The notes under the pieces are model-generated. The model did no database searches. It saw only the letters and a program-made list of their open reading frames with translations, and had not been told where the DNA came from. A program made the position numbers and the translations under genes. Below, in pieces: positions 53,823-61,186 of a stretch of DNA of 64,000 bases. The stretch lies in contig NZ_JAEX01000001.1 in the NCBI RefSeq assembly GCF_000519125.1, positions 248,001-312,000 of the forward strand, given 5' to 3'. Origin of the DNA: Desulfocurvus vexinensis DSM 17965 (GTDB lineage: Bacteria > Desulfobacterota > Desulfovibrionia > Desulfovibrionales > Desulfovibrionaceae). Each line of letters opens with the position of its first letter. The first letter of the stretch is position 1.

Positions 53823-55493
53823 CTACAGGAACTTGAGGCCGAAATTGGACAGGGTGATGGTCTGGCCCGTGGCCGTGGCGTCGGCGCTCATGGTCCAGCC
53901 GAAACGGATGGTGGGCCAGGTGTTGGGGCTGGCGTGCAGCACGTGGTGGATCTTCTTGCCGTTGCCGTCGTGCGAGGCGTTGCCTTCCCACTGCTGGGTC
54001 AGGTCCGCGCAGTTGGAGCAGTCCATCCACACGGTGGCGTTGTACCAGCCCGGCGCGGCGGGGTTGGCGTAGACTTCCATGCGCACGTTCTTGCCCAGGC
54101 CGTCCTCGAGCCAGTTGCGCTTGTTGGGCCCGGCGCCGGTGGCGTTGGCGAAGCCCGCGATGTTCTTGGGCCCGGCGGGGGCGAGGTCGTCCTGGCAGGC
54201 GGCGTAGGTGTTGGTGTGGGTGTCGGCGATGTCGGCGGCGATGGAGGCCGCGTCCAGGGTCGGGTTGAAGGGCCGGGACGAGCCGACGGTGCTGGGCGCG
54301 ACGCTCACGCCGGTGGCCGTGGCCGTGGGGATGTCCTCGCCGTGCTTGTTGCTGTGGGCGTCGCCGGTCCAGTAGACCAGGGCGGAGTGGTTGTAGCCGG
54401 GGTCGCACTTGCTGCCGTCGGCGAAGGTGTCCACCTCCACGGCCATCTTGGGCGCGGAGACGCCGCCGTCGGCGCCCAGGTCGCCCACGACCTCGCTGTA
54501 GCCCAGCCAGCTGTCGCTGCCCGAGGCGGCGCCGCACGACTGCGGGCCGTTGTTGCCGTCCACCAGGGCGAAGGTGAAGCCGCCGCCGTAGCCCCGGGGC
54601 TGGTTGGCGGCCTCGCTGTCGAGCTGGAAGGTGAAGTAGGCGCGCACGCCGCCCCCCCAGTCGCACACGCCGTTGCCGCGTCCGTCGCCCGCGTTGGCGT
54701 CCGAGCAGTTGCCCGCCGCGCTGTCGCCCTGGTACCACACGCACGCCGCGCTGGGCGAATTGGAGGTCGAGGCCAGCTCGATGGTGCCCGTGGAGACGTT
54801 GACCGTCACCGTGCCGCCGCCGGCGGAGTGCGGGTCGGCGCTGGTGCTGGCCCCGCCCTGGCTGGCCCCGGCGAAGTCGGCGATGTTCTTGGAGAAGGAC
54901 ACGTCGGACCCGGGCGGGTTGAAGGAAGAGCCGCTGTTGGTGCAGACCTTGCTGCGCAGGTAGTTGTAGGACACGTAGGCCACGATGTCGTCGTATTCGG
55001 GCTGCGAGGGCGTCGGGGAGCCGTGGTTGGTCCAGGCCCGGGGGTCGTAGGTGGTCACGTCCGTACCCGCGACCGCGTACTCCTCGTTCAGGTTGCGCCC
55101 GGCGCTGGACAGGACGAAGGCGATTTCCGCGTAGGTCGTGGTGGTCCCGTCGGGCTGCACCTCGCCCACCTCGTAGAGGGAGCTGGACGCGGGCGTGGTG
55201 GAGCAGAAGTCGGTGGAGGTCAGCGAAGAGGGGGCGTGGTAGGCCAGGGTGTTGCCGTAGGGGTCCACCCGGGTGCCCAGCTCCGCGCTGGTGGGCAGGC
55301 GCTTGTTGATGAGCGCGAAGCCGATGATCTCGTTCTTGACCTGCTCGACGTAGGCCTTGGCGCCCGAGGATTTCTCGCGTTTGACCATGTCGGTGACGAT
55401 GGGCGCCACCAGGCCTATGAGCAGGCCGATGATGATCAGCACGATGGCCATTTCGATGAGCGTGAACGCTCGATATGCGCTGCGGGATTTCAC
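53823..55493 (-). CDS. pilin-like protein fused to a lectin-like domain
   Basis: 556 aa from a GTG at 55493 (RBS GAGGGG). The prepilin helix is SAYRAFTLIEMAIVLIIIGLL. A pilin-like block with EYDDIVAYVSYNYL, a linker (GSSFNPPGSDVS), and a large lectin-like domain: GGGFTFALVDGNNGPQ, PKMAVEVDTFADG, GYNHSALVYWTGDAHSNKHG, WYNATVWMDCSNCADL and TIRFGWTMSADA. Four Cys pairs are visible. Domain plan matches the 50523 protein, so the two probably arose by duplication. Confidence 0.75.
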   Translation of the reverse strand: MKSRSAYRAFTLIEMAIVLIIIGLLIGLVAPIVTDMVKREKSSGAKAYVEQVKNEIIGFALINKRLPTSAELGTRVDPYGNTLAYHAPSSLTSTDFCSTTPASSSLYEVGEVQPDGTTTTYAEIAFVLSSAGRNLNEEYAVAGTDVTTYDPRAWTNHGSPTPSQPEYDDIVAYVSYNYLRSKVCTNSGSSFNPPGSDVSFSKNIADFAGASQGGASTSADPHSAGGGTVTVNVSTGTIELASTSNSPSAACVWYQGDSAAGNCSDANAGDGRGNGVCDWGGGVRAYFTFQLDSEAANQPRGYGGGFTFALVDGNNGPQSCGAASGSDSWLGYSEVVGDLGADGGVSAPKMAVEVDTFADGSKCDPGYNHSALVYWTGDAHSNKHGEDIPTATATGVSVAPSTVGSSRPFNPTLDAASIAADIADTHTNTYAACQDDLAPAGPKNIAGFANATGAGPNKRNWLEDGLGKNVRMEVYANPAAPGWYNATVWMDCSNCADLTQQWEGNASHDGNGKKIHHVLHASPNTWPTIRFGWTMSADATATGQTITLSNFGLKFL

Positions 55494-55520
55494 GGTGTCC
55501 CCTCTTCTGGTTGTCTGGTT

Positions 55521-55542
55521 CGCCCGCCCGGCGCGGCGGGCG
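55521..55542 (-). terminator. short hairpin between pilin genes
   Basis: CGCCCGCC (55521-55528) with GGCGGGCG (55535-55542), loop of six. Lies just after the end of the 55547 gene on the minus strand; weak, no U-run. Confidence 0.4.
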
Positions 55543-55546
55543 CCCG

Positions 55547-56320
55547 CTACTGCGCCAGGAGCGTGCGCAGTTCGGGAGCCGTCATGTACACGTAGATGTC
55601 GTCGTCGCCCTGGATCGTCCACGCGACGCTGTAGTCCGGGGGCGTCTGGCGGTCGAAGTCCGGCGGGTTGGCGGTATCCATGGGCGCGGCCAGGGCGCCG
55701 CCGGAGAACAGGTCGCGGTAGGACGAGTCGTCCAGCAGCCCGTCGGGCCCGGCGCTGACCAGCACGAAGACCACGTAGTTCACCTCGTTGCCGTTCATGT
55801 CGATGATCCGCGAGGCGTCCTTGTCGGGGGTGGTGCCGTTGACGCCCTGGTGGGCCACGGCGGCGATGTTCTTGCCGTCCTGGCCCAGGGGTTCGAAGCC
55901 GCCCCCGGCGGCCTCGGCCACGCCCTCGATGAGGTAGACGTTGCGGCCCCAGGGGTCGAGCACGCCGCACAGGCAGGCGTCCACGTCCATGGCGGGGGTA
56001 TCGAAGCGGCCGCCGACCACGCAATCCAGGTTGTCCGCGGCGCTGCCGGGGGTGGTGTCGCCGGTGTAGGACGGATAGGTGTTGTTGTAGTACATCCGGC
56101 GCAGCAGGCAGTCGCGCACTTCAAGCAGGTTGGTCTTGGCCTCGGCCAGGCGGCGGCCCTGGGTCACGGCGTTCCAGCCCAGGGTGCCAGCGCCCAGGAT
56201 GATGCCGATGATGACGATGACCACGGACAACTCGATGAGCGTAAAGCCCGCGCGGCCCCGCCGGGGGGGCCGCCCGGCGCCTGCGTCCGGAAGGGGCGTG
56301 CCGGGTGTGCTGTTTTTCAT
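55547..56320 (-). CDS. type II pseudopilin-like protein
   Basis: 257 aa. A basic Pro/Arg leader of about 24 residues is cut before FTLIELSVVIVIIGIILGAG (GFTLIELSVVI). The C-terminal domain has several Cys (CLLRRMYYN, DNLDCVVG, DACLCGVLDPWGRNVYLIEG), with the 'DPWGRN.YLI' motif of GspG/GspH-type pseudopilins. It heads the minus-strand run of pilin-like genes. Length and Cys pattern suggest a minor pseudopilin. Confidence 0.78.
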   Translation of the reverse strand: MKNSTPGTPLPDAGAGRPPRRGRAGFTLIELSVVIVIIGIILGAGTLGWNAVTQGRRLAEAKTNLLEVRDCLLRRMYYNNTYPSYTGDTTPGSAADNLDCVVGGRFDTPAMDVDACLCGVLDPWGRNVYLIEGVAEAAGGGFEPLGQDGKNIAAVAHQGVNGTTPDKDASRIIDMNGNEVNYVVFVLVSAGPDGLLDDSSYRDLFSGGALAAPMDTANPPDFDRQTPPDYSVAWTIQGDDDIYVYMTAPELRTLLAQ

Positions 56321-56476
56321 TGTGCGTGTTGTCCTGCCTGTTTTTGTGATGTTGTGATAATGACCACTTTCGGGGAAAAAAGCAATACGACCGGAAAATA
56401 GGGGTGATCCATGAAAACATCCCAACTGGTGGGCCTTTGGGGGAATCGGCCCCGCCCCGTGCAACAGCGCTTGCCA

Positions 56477-56514
56477 TTTGTCCGGTTTGTCCGTAGGTTG
56501 CAGGACAATACGGA
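56477..56514. promoter_or_regulatory. candidate control region between divergent pilin genes
   Basis: TTTGTCCG occurs twice (56477-56484, 56486-56493) and TCCGTA (56490-56495) is mirrored by TACGGA (56509-56514). It lies between the start codons of the divergent genes at 56320 and 56552. The spacing suggests a shared regulator; none identified. Confidence 0.35.
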
Positions 56515-56551
56515 ATCACGGACACGGCACTGACACGAGGCATCCAGGCGT

Positions 56552-57154
56552 ATGCAGACAGCGGTTGTGAAGCACCAGACGCGGCGTAGGGGCGGGGCGG
56601 CGCGGGCCGCCGGGTTCACGTTCCTGGAGTTCAGCGTGGCTCTGGGGTTTCTTTCGCTGATCCTCCTGGGGCTGGTGCTGCTGGTTTCCTCCACCGACGA
56701 CTCCTCGCCCTACCCCGACATCACGCCCTACACATGGTCCAACGCCCTGTACACCTGGAACCAGGTGGAGCGGCTGCGCACCGCCGTGCGGCTCTACGAG
56801 GACCAGACCGGCAAGCTGCCCGGCGACTACCCGCACGGCAACCGGAACGGGCGCATCGAAAAAGAGTTGGGCGAGGCCGACCTCGTCTTCGACGACCTGC
56901 GCACCTCCGGGGTGATGCCCGACCTGCCCCAGCTGGTGCGGGGCCGCAGGGTCGTGCTGTATTTCGCCGAGCTGCGCGCCGAGGGCCAGCCCCTGGCGAC
57001 GGGGCACTTCTTCAAGCTGGAGGGCCTGGAGCGCCTGGAGGCCCTGGCCCTGGACCGCAAGTTCGACAACGCCCGGGGCGACTCCGGTTCCATCATCATC
57101 GCCGCGCGCGATGACGACCGGGTGGACTGCTTCATCGCCCTGGAACTTTTCTGA
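56552..57154 (+). CDS. pilin-like protein
   Basis: 200 aa with a leader of about 20 residues ending in AAG before FTFLEFSVALGFLSLILLGLVLL (Glu5 present). The rest has one short Cys-free domain with NALYTWNQVERLRTAVRLYE, DQTGKLPGDYPHGN and IIIAARDDDRVDCF. It resembles minor pilins or pseudopilins that fold near the pilus tip; exact class not recognised. No lectin-like extension. Confidence 0.65.
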   Translation: MQTAVVKHQTRRRGGAARAAGFTFLEFSVALGFLSLILLGLVLLVSSTDDSSPYPDITPYTWSNALYTWNQVERLRTAVRLYEDQTGKLPGDYPHGNRNGRIEKELGEADLVFDDLRTSGVMPDLPQLVRGRRVVLYFAELRAEGQPLATGHFFKLEGLERLEALALDRKFDNARGDSGSIIIAARDDDRVDCFIALELF

Positions 57155-57207
57155 AGCCTTTCGGCACTCTTCCTCTCGGCCTGCAACCATGACCACCAGT
57201 CCATATC

Positions 57208-58140
57208 ATGTACATAGGTAATGCATGGCTTCGCCGCGCCGCCCGGGGGCGGCGCGTTGCCGTTTCGGCCCTGGTCCTGTGCGCGCTCTTCTTCTTGCTG
57301 GGCGAGGCCCGGGGGGCGGAGCCGGACGCGCCCCAGGGCCCCGCGCCCCTGCTGACGCTGTTGTTCACCGGCAACACCGAGGGCCAGTTCCGGCCCTGCG
57401 CGGTCTGCGGCGGCACAGCCCACGGCGGGCTGGACCGGCGCAGCACGGTCCTGGCGCAGGTGCGCGCGCAGGGCGGTGGGCGGGTGCTGGCCGTGGCCGG
57501 AGGCTACGAGTTCACACCCTTCCGCGCCGAGCTGCCCGGGGCGGATGTGGCCCGGGCCCTGGCCCAGGCCTACGCGCACATGGGTTACGACCTGGGGCTT
57601 TTGTCCGCGCGCGATTTCGACTGGCTGCGCGGCGCCGGGGCCAACCCCGGCCCGGCCTGGCTGCCGCCCGCCCCGGAGCCCCGGGTCCGGCGCCTGGACG
57701 CAGGCGGGCTGCGGGTGGGGGTGGTCGTACTGCCCGCGGGCCAGGGGCTGCACGCCCCGGCGGCCCCCGAGGCCGTGGAGGCGGTGCTGCGCGCCGCCCG
57801 GGAACTGCGCCCGGAGGTGGACCTGTTGGTGGGCCTGGGGTCCTGGGGCTGGCAGGCCGACAAGGCGCTGCTGGACGCGTCCGAGGTACCCTTCGACGTT
57901 TTGCTGTCCAGCGGGGCGGGGCGCGGCACGGGGGTGCGCCCCGTGGCCGGGGGGCGGGTGCTTGAGGTCCGCCCGGAGTACCAGGGCTGGTCCGTGATCC
58001 GCCTGGACATCCTGGCCCTGCCGCAGGCCGGACCGGACGCGGCATGGACCGAGGGCGTGCACTACCGGGCCCGGGTGCTCAAGCTGGACGCCACCGTGCC
58101 GGGCGACGCGAAGGTCTCCAGCATTCTTGGTTGGATGTGA
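57208..58140 (+). CDS. secreted metallophosphatase-like protein
   Basis: 310 aa with a signal peptide (VAVSALVLCALFFLLGEARGA). LLTLLFTGNTEGQFRPCAVC and GGTAHGGLDRRSTVLAQV resemble the start of 5'-nucleotidase/UshA-type metallophosphoesterases ('TGNT.G...PC..C.....GGL.RR...'). The later metal-binding GNHD motif is not evident, so activity is doubtful. Follows the pilin gene by 53 bases but has no strong RBS. Confidence 0.5.
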   Translation: MYIGNAWLRRAARGRRVAVSALVLCALFFLLGEARGAEPDAPQGPAPLLTLLFTGNTEGQFRPCAVCGGTAHGGLDRRSTVLAQVRAQGGGRVLAVAGGYEFTPFRAELPGADVARALAQAYAHMGYDLGLLSARDFDWLRGAGANPGPAWLPPAPEPRVRRLDAGGLRVGVVVLPAGQGLHAPAAPEAVEAVLRAARELRPEVDLLVGLGSWGWQADKALLDASEVPFDVLLSSGAGRGTGVRPVAGGRVLEVRPEYQGWSVIRLDILALPQAGPDAAWTEGVHYRARVLKLDATVPGDAKVSSILGWM

Positions 58141-58218
58141 AAACGGCGCGCGGCACAGGCTCTTGCCGTCGCCATGTGTCTTTTTCATGCAGATGATGGT
58201 GAAATGAACAATGGTGTA

Positions 58219-58247
58219 TTGACGGGCCGCGGTGGTTGGGGTAGAAA
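58219..58247 (+). promoter_or_regulatory. promoter of the riboswitch-controlled pilin
   Basis: TTGACG (58219-58224) and TAGAAA (58242-58247), 17 bases apart. Transcription would begin just before the GEMM-I aptamer. Confidence 0.5.
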
Positions 58248-58268
58248 TACATCAATTCTCATAGCGTG

Positions 58269-58349
58269 ACGGTTAGCAAAGCCAAACTTGCCGCGAGGCG
58301 GGGACGGAAAGCCTACGGGTCTCTCGGAGATGGCCGGGTTGCCTAACGA
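58269..58349 (+). ncRNA. GEMM-I (c-di-GMP-I) riboswitch
   Basis: Aptamer landmarks: GTTAG (58272-58276) with CTAAC (58343-58347) as P1; GCCAAAC; a 6-bp P2 closed by GCGA tetraloop (58293-58296 region); GGACGGAAAGCC; ACGGGTC and GGCCGGGTTGCC. At the position corresponding to Vc2 G20 this RNA has G (in AGCC), which favours c-di-GMP over cGAMP. It precedes the pilin start by 35 bases; no terminator follows, so translational control is likely. Confidence 0.88.
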
Positions 58350-58383
58350 TTTTCCAGGAATTTCCACCCAAGGAGGAAGGAAC

Positions 58384-59142
58384 ATGCGTTTCGAGAAACA
58401 GGCAAGAGGCTTCACGCTGATCGAAATGGCGATCGTGCTGGTCATCATCGGCATCATCCTCGCCGGCGTCATGAAGGGCCGCGACATCGTTCGCGGGTCG
58501 CAGGTCAAGCAGTTCTCGCAGCAGTTCGCCCAGAAGTGGCAGACCGTTGCGCAGACCTACTACGACAAGACCGGTCGGCAACTCAACGATGGCATCCTTA
58601 ACGGTGCCGGAGCTGGGGATCCGAACGGATTCATGGACGGCGAGGCCGGTGTCAACGCCGACACGATCGAAGACGTGCTGGACAGCGTCGGCATTACCGT
58701 TTGCGGGATGATCAAGAGCAAGATCACCACCGACTTCACCCACACCTCCCAGAGCACTCTGGCTGGATGTGAAGAAGCCGCTGGCACTCCGACGAAGAAC
58801 CTGTTCGTCACCCTGGTCGAGGGCGAGTACGCCGGTACCCTGACCGTTATGGCCGACCTGGTGAGCCTGACCCTGACCATGGGCAGCGGCAATATCCAGC
58901 GCCGCAACTGTGTCGTGCTGTACAACGTGCCCACTGATGTCGCCATCGGCCTGGATACGGCCATCGACGGCCTGGCCGACGGTACCAACGGCTCTTTCGT
59001 GAACCTGCGTCAGCGCACCGCCGCCCAGACGACGGGCAACGGTGGGGCTGACTACGCCGTGAACGCCGCCGTGACGCCCATCCAGTGGGGCGATGCGACG
59101 CTCGCTCGCGGTGAGGACGTCGCCATCGTGCTGGACTTCTAG
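58384..59142 (+). CDS. major pilin-like protein
   Basis: 252 aa with a short leader cut before FTLIEMAIVLVIIGIILAG and the Glu5. Codon use is distinctly biased (GTC, CTG and ACC rich), as in highly expressed genes. Two Cys near residues 107 and 127 and a C-terminal GDATLARGEDVAIVL region. RBS AGGAGGAAGG is perfect. Controlled by the upstream GEMM-I riboswitch. Likely the main fibre subunit of the cluster. Confidence 0.8.
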   Translation: MRFEKQARGFTLIEMAIVLVIIGIILAGVMKGRDIVRGSQVKQFSQQFAQKWQTVAQTYYDKTGRQLNDGILNGAGAGDPNGFMDGEAGVNADTIEDVLDSVGITVCGMIKSKITTDFTHTSQSTLAGCEEAAGTPTKNLFVTLVEGEYAGTLTVMADLVSLTLTMGSGNIQRRNCVVLYNVPTDVAIGLDTAIDGLADGTNGSFVNLRQRTAAQTTGNGGADYAVNAAVTPIQWGDATLARGEDVAIVLDF

Positions 59143-59163
59143 GTCCGCACGGCTTGAACAACC

Positions 59164-59199
59164 AACAAGAGACCCGGCCTGGCCGGGTCTCTTGTTTTG
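59164..59199 (+). terminator. terminator of the major pilin gene
   Basis: 15-bp stem (59164-59178 with 59182-59196, loop CTG) followed by TTTG. Confidence 0.88.
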
Positions 59200-59330
59200 C
59201 CCTTGCGAAATCCCGGTCCGCCCCTGCGCCGGGCCGGGATTTCAGACGCCACTGTTGCATGGCGGAATATATTGTCATGGGCGGCGAATGACGGTATGGA
59301 ATGCGGGACCTGGAACACAAGGAGTACGCC

Positions 59331-61043
59331 TTGACCAATGATGTCTTCGACGTGCTTGGCCTCAAGCACAACCCGTTCTCCATGGCCGCCGATACGCCCG
59401 GCTATTTCCACACCGAGATCACCAAGCAGATCCTCGACGAGCTGGCCTTCGGCATCTTGTCGCGCAAGGGCTTCCTGGTGCTGTGCGGCGAGGTCGGCGT
59501 GGGCAAGACGTCGCTGCTCTATCAACTCCTGCGCCGCCTTGAGGGCGAACAGCTGGTCACCTCCTGGATATTCAACACCATGCTCAACAAGGAGGAGCTG
59601 CTGCACGCCATCGCCCGCGACTTCGGGCTGGAGGCGCCGCGCGAGGCCAACGTGGCCCAGCTGGTGGAGCTGCTCCAGGGCTTCCTGGTGGAGCAGAACG
59701 CTGCCGAGCGCAACTGCGCCATCATCGTGGACGAGGCCCACAACCTCTCCCTGCCGGCCATGGAGGCCCTGCGCATGCTCTCCAACCTGGAGGTCAGCGG
59801 GCGCAAGCTGGTGCAGATCCTGCTGGTGGGCCAGCCCGAGCTCAAGGAGCGCATGGACGAGCCCAAGCTGCGCCAGCTGCGCAGCCGTATCACCATCTAC
59901 CGCGAACTGCGGGCCTTCAATGCCGAGGAGACCGGGCGCTACGTGAATTTCAAGCTGGCTGCCGCCGGGTCACAGTTGCGCATCGCCAAGGCCCCGCTCA
60001 AGCTGCTGCACCTGGCCACCGAGGGCAACACGCGCATGATCAACCTGATCATGGAGCGCAGCCTCTACGCGGCCCTGGCCTTCGGCGAGCAGGAGCTTTC
60101 CGTGCGCGTGCTGCGCGCGGCGGTGGACGAGATCGCCTCCTGCCAGATCGACGTGGCCGCGCGGCTGGCCGCCCGGCGGCGCAAATTCGTGCGCCTGGGC
60201 GCCGCCGCGGCGGTGCTCGTGGTGTTCGCGGCGCTGGTGGCGCCGTGGGTTCCCGGTCAGGATGGGGCCAGAAGCCCCCTGGCCCTGGCGGTCGGCTCGT
60301 ATCTCGCCCGCGACGCCGCGCAGGACGCGCCCTCACAGCCGCAGCCCACTGCAACCGCCGATGCTGCGCCTGGCGCGGACAACAGCAACACACCGTCTCC
60401 CGCAGCCGACGCCGCAGTGACTTCAACAGCATCACAAAAAGTCACCGTCGCGGAAAATGCAGCGCCGCAGAGCGGCGCGGCGGATTATGCAGACGCGGCA
60501 CAGGGAAATAACTCCTTGACAGGAATTTCCAAACCTGAGACAGACTTGACTAATACAGGAAGCTCAGCAGCGGTCGCGGCCCCCACGCAGGAGATGCTGG
60601 CCTTCCTCAAGCCCTTCGGGCTGGAGGACAAGGCGGGGGATCTGGCCACAGCCTTGCAGAGGCGCGAGCTGGTACTGTTCGAGAAGGTGTTGCCTGGGGG
60701 GGTGCAGCTGTTGCAGGTGGACAGACTGCCCAGCGAAGGTCCGGTCGTATTCACGGCACTCCCCTGGCAAGATGCAGTTGGCGGAAACCCGTCGTGGCTG
60801 GTGCTCTGGCAACCGCCCTTCGTGGTGCAGGATTTCTACTACGGCTACCGTAACGAGAACATCCTCGCACTGCAAAAGCTGCTCAAGCGGCTGGGGTACT
60901 ACTGGGGTCCGGACGATGGCATGGTTGGCCCGGTGACGTGGCGCGCGATCAACAGCTTCCAGAAGGATATGCAGCTCAAGCGCACCATGTGGCCCGACCC
61001 GGAAACTGTTTTCTGGTTGAACGTCATGTCGAAGCAAGGTTGA
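59331..61043 (+). CDS. GspA/ExeA-like AAA ATPase with peptidoglycan-binding domain
   Basis: 570 aa from the TTG at 59331 (AAGGAG at 59319); an ATG at 59301 lacks such a site. AAA+ ATPase (Walker A CGEVGVGKTSL, Walker B AIIVDEAHNLS, residues about 10-270), one TM helix (LGAAAAVLVVFAALVAPWVP), a 100-residue Ala/Ser/Thr-rich periplasmic linker, and a C-terminal peptidoglycan_binding_1 domain (ALQKLLKRLGYYWGPDDGMV). ExeA-type proteins help insert the secretin through the cell wall. Its linker codons are less GC-rich than the flanks. Confidence 0.85.
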   Translation: MTNDVFDVLGLKHNPFSMAADTPGYFHTEITKQILDELAFGILSRKGFLVLCGEVGVGKTSLLYQLLRRLEGEQLVTSWIFNTMLNKEELLHAIARDFGLEAPREANVAQLVELLQGFLVEQNAAERNCAIIVDEAHNLSLPAMEALRMLSNLEVSGRKLVQILLVGQPELKERMDEPKLRQLRSRITIYRELRAFNAEETGRYVNFKLAAAGSQLRIAKAPLKLLHLATEGNTRMINLIMERSLYAALAFGEQELSVRVLRAAVDEIASCQIDVAARLAARRRKFVRLGAAAAVLVVFAALVAPWVPGQDGARSPLALAVGSYLARDAAQDAPSQPQPTATADAAPGADNSNTPSPAADAAVTSTASQKVTVAENAAPQSGAADYADAAQGNNSLTGISKPETDLTNTGSSAAVAAPTQEMLAFLKPFGLEDKAGDLATALQRRELVLFEKVLPGGVQLLQVDRLPSEGPVVFTALPWQDAVGGNPSWLVLWQPPFVVQDFYYGYRNENILALQKLLKRLGYYWGPDDGMVGPVTWRAINSFQKDMQLKRTMWPDPETVFWLNVMSKQG

Positions 61044-61052
61044 CGCGGACAG

Positions 61053-61137
61053 GAACGTTCCCGAAACGCCAAACCCTCTGCGAAGGGGGGACGGAAAGCC
61101 AACGGGTCTCTCGCAGACGGCCGGGCCACCGAAGGAC
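61053..61137 (+). ncRNA. GEMM-I (c-di-GMP-I) riboswitch, second copy
   Basis: ACGCCAAAC, P2 CCCTCT/AGGGGG closed by GCGA, GGACGGAAAGCC, AACGGGTCTC, GGCCGGGCCACCGAAGG. The G20-equivalent is G, favouring c-di-GMP. It lies between the GspA-like and PilB-like genes, 50 bases before the ATPase start, so it can separately control the motor genes. Confidence 0.85.
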
Positions 61138-61173
61138 GCACCAGGCGCGACCTGCTTCGGCGTAATTCCGAAG
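61129..61173 (+). promoter_or_regulatory. candidate expression platform of the second riboswitch
   Basis: CTTCGG (61155-61160) can pair with either of two identical CCGAAG copies: one at the aptamer's 3' edge (61129-61134) and one just before the ribosome site (61168-61173). Mutually exclusive pairing could expose or mask the start region at 61187. Confidence 0.5.
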
Positions 61174-61186
61174 TTAGGTGGACCAC

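Noticed and set aside
50496-55595. A 1699-codon open frame on the plus strand antisense to the pilin fusions
   Set aside because: It mirrors the third-position GC bias of the minus-strand pilin genes, has no RBS and a low-complexity Gly/Val/His composition. The minus-strand frames carry clear prepilin motifs.
58269-61137. cGAMP (GEMM-Ib) assignment for the two riboswitches
   Set aside because: Both have G, not A, at the specificity position corresponding to Vc2 G20, by manual alignment.
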